Shown here in pieces: positions 1 through 6,833 of a stretch of DNA of 9,990 nt. The notes under the pieces are model-generated. The model was not told where the DNA came from and made no database searches. It worked only from the letters and a program-made list of their open reading frames with translations. The position numbers and the translations under genes were made by a program. Position 1 is the stretch's first letter. Every line of letters starts with the position of its first letter. This stretch comes from Prevotellaceae bacterium (GTDB taxonomy: Bacteria > Bacteroidota > Bacteroidia > Bacteroidales > Bacteroidaceae): NCBI GenBank assembly GCA_031262265.1, contig JAISIB010000069.1, positions 1 through 9,990 of the forward strand, written 5' to 3'.

Positions 1-969
1 TTCTACGCCCGGCGCGATTTCTACGAAGGCGCCATAGTCGGCCATGACGACGACTTTTCCTTTTACGTGGTCGCCCACTTTCAGATCTGCGCTGAGCGCA
101 TCCCACGGGTGCGGCGTCAATTGTTTCAGACCAAGTGCGATTCGTTTCTTCTCGTCGTCGAAGTCGAGAATAACGACATTCAGCTTCTGATCCAGCTCGA
201 CTACCTCGTGCGGATCGCTAACGCGTCCCCATGAGAGGTCGGTAATATGTATTAAGCCGTCTACGCCGCCAAGATCAATAAAGACTCCGTACGAAGTAAT
301 GTTCTTAACGGTGCCTTCCAATACTTGTCCTTTTTCCAGCTTACTGATAATTTCTTTTTTCTGTTGTTCCAACTCGGCTTCGATAAGTGCCTTGTGAGAA
401 ACTACGACGTTCTTAAATTCTTGGTTAATCTTCACTACCTTGAATTCCATGGTTTTTCCGACGAAGACGTCGTAATCGCGAATCGGTTTCACGTCAATTT
501 GCGAACCCGGCAAGAATGCTTCGATACCGAACACGTCGACAATCATACCACCCTTTGTGCGGCACTTGATATAACCCTTAATAATTTCTTCACGTTCCAT
601 CGCTTCGTTGACGCGATCCCACGAGCGTGCCAAGCGGGCTTTGCGGTGTGACAATACCAACTGACCTTTTTTGTCTTCTTGGTTTTCAATGTACACTTCT
701 ACGGTGTCTCCGACTTTCAAGTCGGGGTTGTAGCGAAATTCGTTCAGTGGGATAATACCATCGGACTTAAAGCCGATGTTCACAACTACCTCACGTTTGT
801 TGATAGAAATAACGGTTCCGTCTACTACTTCACGGTCGTTTACTTTGTTCAGCGTACCATCAAACGCGTGTTCAAGGCTTTGACGCAAGTTCGCATCGAA
901 AGCGTCTCCTTTTTCATACGCATCCCAATCGAAGTTATCGATCGGAGCAACGTTCTTTTGTTCTTCCAT
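1..969 (-). CDS. rpsA: 30S ribosomal protein S1, 5' part (323 codons, gene continues past the left edge)
   Basis: S1 binds mRNA on the small ribosomal subunit and helps load it for initiation, which matters in Bacteroidota because their genes mostly lack Shine-Dalgarno sequences. The reading frame is open from the ATG at 969-967 to the edge, giving 323 residues, roughly half the usual length. Consecutive S1 RNA-binding repeats are visible: about residues 46-109 (ending QLVLSHRKA), 127-192 (GGMIVDVFGIEAFLPGSQID, ending NVVVSHKA), 214-282 (the canonical SYGVFIDLGGVDGLIHITDL, ending RIALGLKQL), and the start of a fourth from about 299 (DYGAFVEI). The acidic, aromatic N-terminus (DNFDWDAYEKGDAF) is typical of Bacteroidota S1. 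The start is supported by a promoter 56 bp upstream of it. The gene is divergent from nadC. Identification is firm; only the C-terminal half is unseen. Confidence 0.97.
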   Translation of the reverse strand, partial: MEEQKNVAPIDNFDWDAYEKGDAFDANLRQSLEHAFDGTLNKVNDREVVDGTVISINKREVVVNIGFKSDGIIPLNEFRYNPDLKVGDTVEVYIENQEDKKGQLVLSHRKARLARSWDRVNEAMEREEIIKGYIKCRTKGGMIVDVFGIEAFLPGSQIDVKPIRDYDVFVGKTMEFKVVKINQEFKNVVVSHKALIEAELEQQKKEIISKLEKGQVLEGTVKNITSYGVFIDLGGVDGLIHITDLSWGRVSDPHEVVELDQKLNVVILDFDDEKKRIALGLKQLTPHPWDALSADLKVGDHVKGKVVVMADYGAFVEIAPGVE

Positions 970-1024
970 AAATTGTTAATACTACTTTAATTCTGTAAGA
1001 CATTATATTACCTATAAAATCGCG

Positions 1025-1056
1025 CAAAAGTACGGCAAATAAATGAGTTGCGCAAA
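1025..1056 (-). promoter_or_regulatory. Bacteroidota-type promoter for rpsA
   Basis: On the minus strand a TTTG (-33 element, 1056-1053) is followed after 20 bp by TACTTTTG (1032-1025), which matches the TAnnTTTG -7 consensus. Transcription should begin near 1018-1020, leaving an AT-rich leader of about 50 nt before the rpsA ATG. No Shine-Dalgarno sequence is visible in that leader. This is consensus matching only. Confidence 0.6.
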
Positions 1057-1164
1057 TTTTTGAACGTTGTGCGCACAAAAAGCGACTTTGATAGTGAAAT
1101 TAGATACGGGCTTATGAAAATAACAAGGTAAGTTATGCGCACCACTCGGCGGCTTGTGGAGCTA

Positions 1165-1194
1165 TTGCCATATTGAACGAAAAGCGTACCTTTG
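1165..1194 (+). promoter_or_regulatory. Bacteroidota-type promoter for nadC
   Basis: TTG at 1165-1167, a 19-bp spacer and TACCTTTG at 1187-1194 fit the Bacteroidota sigma-factor consensus. Transcription would begin near 1199-1201, about 12 nt before the ATG at 1212. This very short leader also rules out the upstream in-frame TTG at 1173 as the start codon, since it would lie upstream of the transcript. Confidence 0.65.
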
Positions 1195-1211
1195 CGGAAA
1201 ATAATAGCATT

Positions 1212-2051
1212 ATGAATGAATTGATTGATAAACTGATCGACTTGGCTTTCGCCGAAGATATTGGTGACGGAGACCATACCACGTTGTCAAGTATTCCTGC
1301 CGATGCGATGGGAAAATCCAAGCTTTTGATAAAAGAAAGCGGTATATTGGCAGGCATTGAGGTGGCGAAAGAAATATTCCACCGCTTTGATCCGACACTA
1401 CAAGTGGAAGTATTGATAGGCGACGGCGCGGAGGTGAAACCGGGCGACGTGGCGATGATAGTATCGGGCAAGGTGCGCTCTTTGTTGCAGACGGAACGAC
1501 TGATGTTGAACGTGATGCAGCGAATGAGCGGTATCGCGACGACGACGCGCCGTTATGTGAAAAGATTGGAGGGAACTCATGCACAAGTGTTGGACACGCG
1601 CAAGACAACTCCCGGCATGCGCCTATTGGAAAAGCAGGCGGTGAAAATCGGCGGCGGCACCAATCATCGTATCGGCCTGTTTGATATGATTTTGCTCAAA
1701 GATAATCATGTAGACTTTGCCGGAGGCATCGAGAAGGCTATTACCGGCGCACAGCGGTATCTGAGGGAAAAAGGAAAAGCCTTGAAGATAGAGATAGAAG
1801 TGCGTAACTTCGACGAATTGGATCAGGTACTTACCGTAGGCGGCGTGGACATGATTATGCTGGATAACTTCACGGTGGAAAATACGCGCAAGGCGGTGCA
1901 AATCGTCGACGGGCGTTACAAGCTCGAATCATCGGGCGGTATCACGTTCGATACGATTCGTGATTATGCCGAGACGGGTGTGAATTATATCTCGGTAGGT
2001 GCGTTGACGCATTCGGTGAAAGGATTGGATATGAGCTTTAAGGCGGTATAA
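1212..2051 (+). CDS. nadC: Nicotinate-nucleotide diphosphorylase (carboxylating), quinolinate phosphoribosyltransferase
   Basis: This cytoplasmic enzyme converts quinolinate and PRPP to nicotinate mononucleotide, CO2 and pyrophosphate, the committed step that joins de novo quinolinate synthesis to NAD. The 279-residue product is full length for the family. Residues 1-110 form the mixed N-terminal domain (AFAEDIGDGDHTT near 12-24). The barrel follows, with TRKTTPG (129-135), KIGGGTNHRIGL (145-156), LLKDNH (161-166), EIEV (194-197), MLDN (216-219), ESSGGI (239-244) and GALTHS (263-268), all signature segments for substrate and phosphate binding. The ATG at 1212 is chosen over an in-frame TTG at 1173 because the promoter places transcription start between them. 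The gene appears to be monocistronic and converges on the nuclease-family gene, leaving only 19 bp between their stops. nadA and nadB are not in the window. Confidence 0.96.
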   Translation: MNELIDKLIDLAFAEDIGDGDHTTLSSIPADAMGKSKLLIKESGILAGIEVAKEIFHRFDPTLQVEVLIGDGAEVKPGDVAMIVSGKVRSLLQTERLMLNVMQRMSGIATTTRRYVKRLEGTHAQVLDTRKTTPGMRLLEKQAVKIGGGTNHRIGLFDMILLKDNHVDFAGGIEKAITGAQRYLREKGKALKIEIEVRNFDELDQVLTVGGVDMIMLDNFTVENTRKAVQIVDGRYKLESSGGITFDTIRDYAETGVNYISVGALTHSVKGLDMSFKAV

Positions 2052-2070
2052 GACGCTAAGGCGGAATCTT

Positions 2071-3141
2071 TTAATCCGCTATTATCTCGCGAAAGACGGC
2101 GGTTATCGGCAAATGATCGCTGTATCCGCCTTCATACTTCATACCGTAATACGTGCGAAACGGTCGCAAACCTCCGTAGGTATTGTCTTCGGTGAGCAGA
2201 AACGGGAGCGTGCGTACGACGTCGGCCTGTGACTCGGAGGTATAAAAGCGGGATGTCGAATCGATCAGGTTGCCGGATACGATCAGGTGGTCGAGCAATC
2301 CCCAAACTCCCTGATGTTTGTATGATCCGTAGCTTCGTCGTTTGGCTTTCCGAGCCAACAAATGATACAAGCAAGCGGCTTCCGGCGGTTTTCCGTTCGG
2401 AGTTTTCGTCGCGAGCGTGCGCCGAATGGATTTATCGGTAGGGTAATCGTTCAAATCTCCCATTATTAATAGCAGCGGCGTGCGGCGGCAACTCGTCAGA
2501 CTGTCGGATAGTCGGCGCATGCAGTGTGCGGCGTCCATACGTGCGCTTTCGCTTTCTCTACGTCCGCCGGATCGGCTGGGGAAGTGGGCGATAATGACGT
2601 CCAGCGTATCGCCACATAGCAGTCTGCCGGTGACATGTAGCAAGTCGCGGCTTTGTCGGCCGTCCCGAAAAGGGATTTGTACGCTTTGCGAACCGATCAA
2701 TTGAAATCGATCGCGTTGATAAAGCAGACCGACGTTGATTCCGCGCGGATCATTCGACTGTGTAAGGACATACCGATAGTTCAGCGCGCGCAGCGGAGAG
2801 CGGCTCGTGAGATCGAACAATACGCTATCGTTCTCTATCTCACACAGTCCGACCAACGCTGGTATTTCTCCGTTGCCGACGGCTACGATGACGCGAGATA
2901 AATCGGATAACTTACGGCGATAACGTCCGTTGTTCCAACGACGAATCGCTTCGGGCAGAAACTCATCGTCGTCGGTCAGCGGATTATCTTTCGTGTCGAA
3001 CAGATTCTCTGCGTTGTAGAACATCACACGAAAGGACAGTGTGTCATTTTGCGGCTTTGTTATCGGATTATCAAAGCGGCTCGTCGCCATATCAAAGCAA
3101 GAAAATAAGACGACGAACGCGATTATCAAACCAACTCTCAC
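2071..3141 (-). CDS. Exported endonuclease/exonuclease/phosphatase (EEP) family protein
   Basis: The 356-residue protein has the EEP (DNase I / exonuclease III-like) fold signatures in order: FYNAENLFD (41-49, with Asn43 and Glu45), CEIEN (100-104, metal-binding Glu101), DPRGINVGLLY (131-141), HFPSR (186-190, catalytic His186), GDLND (228-232, Asp229 and Asn231), LLDHLIVS (282-289) and SDHLP (341-345, catalytic Asp342-His343). The active site looks intact, so a metal-dependent phosphodiesterase or nuclease activity is expected; the substrate cannot be read. The N-terminus is a hydrophobic export signal (residues 3-16) with a possible lipobox ending at Cys15 (LFSC; Phe at -2 is atypical), so the protein probably acts outside the cytoplasm. 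The start is GTG at 3141-3139, overlapping the pepD TGA, which suggests translational coupling. The next in-frame ATG (Met18) would discard the signal. A weak 5-bp hairpin (2061-2065 / 2075-2079) sits at its stop codon. Frequently annotated simply as endonuclease. Confidence 0.88.
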   Translation of the reverse strand: MRVGLIIAFVVLFSCFDMATSRFDNPITKPQNDTLSFRVMFYNAENLFDTKDNPLTDDDEFLPEAIRRWNNGRYRRKLSDLSRVIVAVGNGEIPALVGLCEIENDSVLFDLTSRSPLRALNYRYVLTQSNDPRGINVGLLYQRDRFQLIGSQSVQIPFRDGRQSRDLLHVTGRLLCGDTLDVIIAHFPSRSGGRRESESARMDAAHCMRRLSDSLTSCRRTPLLLIMGDLNDYPTDKSIRRTLATKTPNGKPPEAACLYHLLARKAKRRSYGSYKHQGVWGLLDHLIVSGNLIDSTSRFYTSESQADVVRTLPFLLTEDNTYGGLRPFRTYYGMKYEGGYSDHLPITAVFREIIAD

Positions 3142-4595
3142 CGAACGGCAGGTATGTGTGCAAGTATGTCCAACAAGTGCCGCCAGAATTTGTCTACCGT
3201 CGATATTTGCATACGCTCATCGGGCGAATGTACACCGCGCAAGGTAGGTCCGAACGAAATCATATCCAAATGGGGATATTTGTCGAGGAACAGTCCGCAT
3301 TCCAAACCGGCATGAATGGCTTTCACTTGCGGCTCTACGCCGAACAACCGCCGGTAGGAATCTGTGGCGATACGCAATATTTCGGATTGAGGATTTGGTT
3401 TCCATCCCGGGTATCCGCTGCCGAATGAGATACGCGCTCCGCCCAATTCAAATACGGCTCGTACGGTGTTTGCCATATCGTCTCGTGCGGAGAGTATGGA
3501 GCTGCGTTGACTTGTCTCGATGCGAATGACGGAATCCGGTTTCATCTTGACAGACGCCAGATTGGTCGATGTTTCTACCAGTCCGGGAATGTCATGGCTC
3601 ATGGCGAAAACGCCGTGCGGCAAGGCGTATAGCGTTCTTAGCAGGCGAGCGGTGATGTCACGGTCAATGGCTTTATGCGTCTCTTCCGATTCGAGCGTGA
3701 TGCGCAGGCCGGGTTCGATGTTACCCAATTCATTGGCTACGTCGGCAGCGAATAAATTTAGGTTCACCCGCACGTCTTCCTTGTTATCAAAGGGCACGGC
3801 ACACACGGCATAGGCTTCGCGCGGAATGGCGTTGCGCAAATTTCCACCGTCTATCTCGCATAGATACAGATCATATTGGGTGGCAATCATACGGAGGAAT
3901 CGGGTCAGAATTTTGTTTGCATTTCCTAATCCCAAGTGAATATCTGCGCCCGAGTGTCCGCCTTGCAGTCCGCTAACGTCCACTCGAAAGAAAAAGTATC
4001 CCGTAGGTATGTCTACTAACGTATAGTCAAACTCTCCGACGGAATCCATTCCTCCGGCGCAGCCTATGAACAATTCCCCTTCGTCTTCCGAATCGAGATT
4101 CAACAGTATGTCTCCGGTGATAAATCCGCGTTCGAGCGCAAAAGCTCCGGTAAGCCCGGTTTCCTCGTCTACCGTGAACAGACACTCAATGGCTCCGTGC
4201 TTCAAATCCGTAGCGGCTAAAAGTGCCAGTTGCGTGGCGACGCCGATTCCATTGTCGGCTCCGAGCGTCGTATCGTTGGCGCGCATCCAATCCCCCTCCA
4301 CGATTATTTCGATGGGGTCGGTATCAAAGTTGTGTGAGGAAGTATTGTTTTTTTCGCAGACCATATCTACGTGCGATTGCAATACGACTGTTTTCAAGTG
4401 CTCGCAACCTGCCGTCGCCGGCTTCCTTATTAATACGTTGCCGGCCTTGTCCGTGTGCGTTTCCAGACTATGCGCTTTGCCGAAGGCTTGTAAATACGCG
4501 ATAATACGAGCTTCTTTCTTGGACGGACGCGGTATGCGCGACACTTCTTCAAAGAAGTGAAAAACATTTTGGGGTATCAAATTGTTCGTTCCCAT
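3138..4595 (-). CDS. pepD: Aminoacyl-histidine dipeptidase (PepD / carnosinase-like, M20 metallopeptidase)
   Basis: PepD hydrolyses Xaa-His and other dipeptides in the cytoplasm with a di-zinc centre, recycling peptide-derived amino acids. At 485 residues it is the standard length. Visible signatures are SHVDMV (74-79, zinc His75 and Asp77), LGADNGIG (111-118, bridging Asp114), TVDEETG (141-147, general-base Glu144 and zinc Glu145), LNLDSED (165-171, zinc Asp168), the lid-domain GGHSGADIH (212-220) and C-terminal RGVHSPDER (zinc His456). All expected ligands are present, so the enzyme should be active. No signal peptide is seen. It is the first gene of a two-gene minus-strand unit: its stop overlaps the GTG start of the downstream EEP gene. 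A promoter is not obvious in the 90-bp divergent gap. A TATTTTTG at 4678-4671 fits the -7 consensus but lacks a good partner element. Confidence 0.95.
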   Translation of the reverse strand: MGTNNLIPQNVFHFFEEVSRIPRPSKKEARIIAYLQAFGKAHSLETHTDKAGNVLIRKPATAGCEHLKTVVLQSHVDMVCEKNNTSSHNFDTDPIEIIVEGDWMRANDTTLGADNGIGVATQLALLAATDLKHGAIECLFTVDEETGLTGAFALERGFITGDILLNLDSEDEGELFIGCAGGMDSVGEFDYTLVDIPTGYFFFRVDVSGLQGGHSGADIHLGLGNANKILTRFLRMIATQYDLYLCEIDGGNLRNAIPREAYAVCAVPFDNKEDVRVNLNLFAADVANELGNIEPGLRITLESEETHKAIDRDITARLLRTLYALPHGVFAMSHDIPGLVETSTNLASVKMKPDSVIRIETSQRSSILSARDDMANTVRAVFELGGARISFGSGYPGWKPNPQSEILRIATDSYRRLFGVEPQVKAIHAGLECGLFLDKYPHLDMISFGPTLRGVHSPDERMQISTVDKFWRHLLDILAHIPAVR

Positions 4596-4639
4596 GTGAA
4601 ATACGATTTATTTGGATGTTAAAGTAGAATAAAAAAAAG

Positions 4640-4667
4640 TTGCAATCACTACAAAAGCATATATTTG
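4640..4667 (+). promoter_or_regulatory. Probable promoter for the small membrane protein / ompH pair
   Basis: TTG (4640-4642) and TATATTTG (4660-4667, a TAnnTTTG match) are separated by 17 bp, slightly shorter than the usual 19-20. Transcription would begin around 4672, about 14 nt before the ATG at 4686. No other TAnnTTTG element is seen before ompH, so this promoter probably serves both genes. Confidence 0.5.
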
Positions 4668-4685
4668 CAGCAAAAATAGAGGAAA

Positions 4686-4868
4686 ATGCTGATTACATTG
4701 GTTCTAACATTGTTAATTGTTGCTATTTGCCTGCTTTTATTGGCGATAAACATCGTAATGAAGCCGGGCGGGAAGTTTCCGAATACGCATATCAGTGGTA
4801 GCAAGGCACTCCGTGATCGCGGTATCACGTGCGTGCAATCACAAGACCGAGCGGCGCAAACGACATAG
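4686..4868 (+). CDS. Small single-span membrane protein of unknown function, 60 residues
   Basis: The protein has one strongly hydrophobic segment (residues 2-25, almost only Leu, Ile, Val and Ala) followed by a polar tail rich in Gly, Lys and Arg: KPGGKFPNTHISGSKALRDR (26-45), then GITCVQSQD (46-54). By the positive-inside rule the tail should face the cytoplasm and the N-terminus the periplasm. The tail has one cysteine (Cys49). From memory, short proteins with a similar GGKFPNTH...GNKAL...QSQD tail recur in Bacteroidales as hypothetical membrane proteins, which argues that it is a real gene, but I know of no established function. Support for coding comes from the promoter match just upstream and from its position 52 bp before ompH on the same strand. 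The conserved-looking tail, rather than the span, is the likely functional part. Confidence 0.75.
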   Translation: MLITLVLTLLIVAICLLLLAINIVMKPGGKFPNTHISGSKALRDRGITCVQSQDRAAQTT

Positions 4869-4920
4869 CTTCACAGGTATATAATAAAGTAAATCCAACA
4901 AAATTCTAATAACAAGTAGT

Positions 4921-5529
4921 ATGAAGAAAAACTCTTATCTTATTCAAGGCGTTCTCGCTATGGTTACTCTCTTTATTTTTAGTCAATGTACAAGCCCGAC
5001 TAACAATCCGATCGTGCGCGAAGACTCGTCGGCTCACTCGGATGCCGGACATACGGGGCTGAAAGTTGCCTACGTCGAGCTTGATTCGTTGATAGCCGGA
5101 TATTATTTCTGGACTGACGTGAATGAATTGAGCATGAAAAAGGCAGAGAATATACGCGTCACCTTGAATCAGCGTGCCAATGAGTTGCGGGCGGAGGTAG
5201 AAGACTTCCAACGAAAATTACAGAACAACGCTTTTTTGACACGCGAGCGTGCCGAGTCGGAACAAACGCGTCTGCAAAAGAAAGATTCCGACTTGCAGGA
5301 ATTATCTAACCGGCTGCAAACGGAATGGAATAACGAGGATCAGAAAAACGGCCTGATTATTCGCGATTCTATCTATTCTTTCTTGCGCGACTACAACAAG
5401 GAGAAAAAATACGACTATATCCTGACGAAATCCGGCTTCGATAATGTTTTATACGCCAACGAAGCTTACAATATCACAAAGGAAGTGATAGACGGGCTAA
5501 ACGCTCGCTACAACAAACAACAGAAGTGA
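4921..5529 (+). CDS. ompH: OmpH/Skp-family periplasmic chaperone, possibly membrane-anchored
   Basis: Skp/OmpH proteins are trimeric periplasmic holdases that escort unfolded outer-membrane proteins to the assembly machinery. The 202-residue product has an export signal (residues 1-22), a short Ser/Thr/Asp-rich linker, the typical first strand KVAYVELDSLIAGY (about 48-61), a long charged alpha-helical stretch of heptad character (about 72-150, rich in Glu, Gln, Arg and Leu) that would form the tentacle hairpin, and the closing YDYILTKSG...VLYANEAYNITKEVI segment (about 163-191) typical of OmpH. Cys23 follows FSQ, so lipidation is possible, although Gln at -1 is unusual for a lipobox. If acylated, the chaperone would be membrane-tethered rather than soluble. 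It is probably cotranscribed with the small membrane protein 52 bp upstream and ends in a terminator. bamA and lpxD, common neighbours of skp elsewhere, are absent here. Confidence 0.85.
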   Translation: MKKNSYLIQGVLAMVTLFIFSQCTSPTNNPIVREDSSAHSDAGHTGLKVAYVELDSLIAGYYFWTDVNELSMKKAENIRVTLNQRANELRAEVEDFQRKLQNNAFLTRERAESEQTRLQKKDSDLQELSNRLQTEWNNEDQKNGLIIRDSIYSFLRDYNKEKKYDYILTKSGFDNVLYANEAYNITKEVIDGLNARYNKQQK

Positions 5530-5562
5530 TTGTTTTTAAAACTCATAATATAAAATGAAAGC

Positions 5563-5591
5563 AAAGCCCGGCTTGTGAAAGTCGGGCTTTT
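5563..5591 (+). terminator. Intrinsic terminator after ompH
   Basis: AAAGCCCG (5563-5570) pairs with CGGGCTTT (5583-5590). The stem can extend by three more pairs (CTT/AAG) across one mismatch, and a short T-run follows at 5588-5591. It lies 34 bp after the ompH stop and separates that unit from the threonine genes. The T-run is short, so read-through is possible. Confidence 0.75.
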
Positions 5592-5621
5592 GAAATCTAA
5601 GTATATCAGATAAAAACGTAT

Positions 5622-6833
5622 ATGAAGCACCTTATCATATTAGGAGATGGCATGGCCGACCGGCCGCTGACGCAATTGGAAGATCGTACGCCGTTGCAGT
5701 ATGCACATACTCCCTACATGGATTTATTGGCGCGCGAAGGTCGAAGCGGGACGTTGCATACGGTACCCGATGGCTTTCATCCGGGCAGCGAGGTAGCCAA
5801 TCTTTCCGTATTGGGCTATGATCTGACCAAAGTCTACGAGGGGCGCGGCGTATTGGAAGCGGCCAGTATGGGCGTCGAGCTTCGTCCCGGCGATATGGCC
5901 ATGCGTTGTAATCTGATCTGTATCGAAGACGAGCGTATCAAAAATCATTCTGCCGGCCACATTACTACGGAAGAAGCGCACGAACTGATAGCGTATCTGC
6001 AAGAAGCATTGGGTGATGAGCGCGTTACGTTTTATGCGGGCGTCTCCTACCGGCATTTACTGGTGATACGGGGTGGCAACAAGCACATCGCCTGTACGCC
6101 GCCGCACGATGTGCCCGGTCAGCCGTATCTACCGTTGCTTCCGAAAGCGGAAGTACCTCAGGCAGAAGAGACCGCCCGTTTGCTAAACGACTTGATACGA
6201 CGCTCGCAAATATTACTTTCCGAACATCCTGTCAACCTGCGTCGTATCGCCGCAGGCAAAGACTCTGCCAATAGTATATGGCCGTGGTCGCCCGGCTACC
6301 GTCCGAACATGGAGCCGCTGACGGTCGGCTATCCGCAAATGCGTTCGGGCATCGTCATTTCAGCCGTCGATTTAATCAATGGTATCGGCCGCTTGGCCGG
6401 ACTGACGCCCGTACACGTAGAAGGGGCTACGGGACTTTACGATACGAACTACGAGAACAAAGCGGCGGCGGCCATCGAAGGGCTGCGTACGCACGACTTC
6501 GTCTATCTGCATATCGAAGCCAGCGATGAAGCCGGCCACGAGGGAGACGTGGCTCTGAAAATTAAAACGATTGAGAATCTCGACGCCCGTATCGTGCGCC
6601 CGATATACGAATCGGTGTGCGGGGAAGAAGAACTTGTGTGTATAGCCGTATTACCTGACCATCCTACGCCTTGCGCCTTGCGTACGCATACCGCAGATCC
6701 CGTTCCTTTCACAGTATGGCACCGGCATATCGAACCCGACGGCGTGCAAACTTTTGATGAGCAGGCGGCTACGCAAGGGAGCTACGGCGATTTGAGAGGC
6801 AACGAATTCATGCATATTTTTATGAACCTATGA
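5622..6833 (+). CDS. apgM: ApgM-family phosphoglycerate mutase homologue, proposed homoserine kinase
   Basis: The 403-residue protein belongs to the alkaline-phosphatase-superfamily, cofactor-independent phosphoglycerate mutase group of archaeal type (ApgM). Visible active-site parts are GDGMAD (8-13, metal Asp9), GSEVANLSVLGYD (55-67, nucleophile Ser56), EASDEAGHEGD (299-309, metal Asp302 and His306), LPDHPTP (344-350, metal Asp346 and His347) and RTHTADPVPF (354-363, His356). The metal and nucleophile sites look complete. Two roles are possible: the glycolytic 2-/3-phosphoglycerate interconversion, or phosphorylation of homoserine, the role proposed for members encoded beside threonine genes in Bacteroidota that lack a classical ThrB. 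Its stop overlaps the thrC start by 4 bp (ATGA), which strongly favours the threonine role; this is inference from context. No consensus promoter is visible in the 30 bp between the ompH terminator and the ATG. Confidence 0.9.
   Translation: MKHLIILGDGMADRPLTQLEDRTPLQYAHTPYMDLLAREGRSGTLHTVPDGFHPGSEVANLSVLGYDLTKVYEGRGVLEAASMGVELRPGDMAMRCNLICIEDERIKNHSAGHITTEEAHELIAYLQEALGDERVTFYAGVSYRHLLVIRGGNKHIACTPPHDVPGQPYLPLLPKAEVPQAEETARLLNDLIRRSQILLSEHPVNLRRIAAGKDSANSIWPWSPGYRPNMEPLTVGYPQMRSGIVISAVDLINGIGRLAGLTPVHVEGATGLYDTNYENKAAAAIEGLRTHDFVYLHIEASDEAGHEGDVALKIKTIENLDARIVRPIYESVCGEEELVCIAVLPDHPTPCALRTHTADPVPFTVWHRHIEPDGVQTFDEQAATQGSYGDLRGNEFMHIFMNL

Noticed and set aside
325..990. Plus-strand open frames over 325-651 and 679-990
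   Set aside because: They lie opposite the clear rpsA frame and show no family features; they reflect codon usage of the real gene.
1173..1211. Upstream TTG start that would extend NadC by 13 residues
   Set aside because: The TTG lies between the promoter elements, upstream of the predicted transcript start, and family alignment begins near the ATG at 1212.
2061..2079. Hairpin between the convergent nadC and EEP genes as a terminator
   Set aside because: The stem is only 5 bp, with no good T-run directly after it on either strand.
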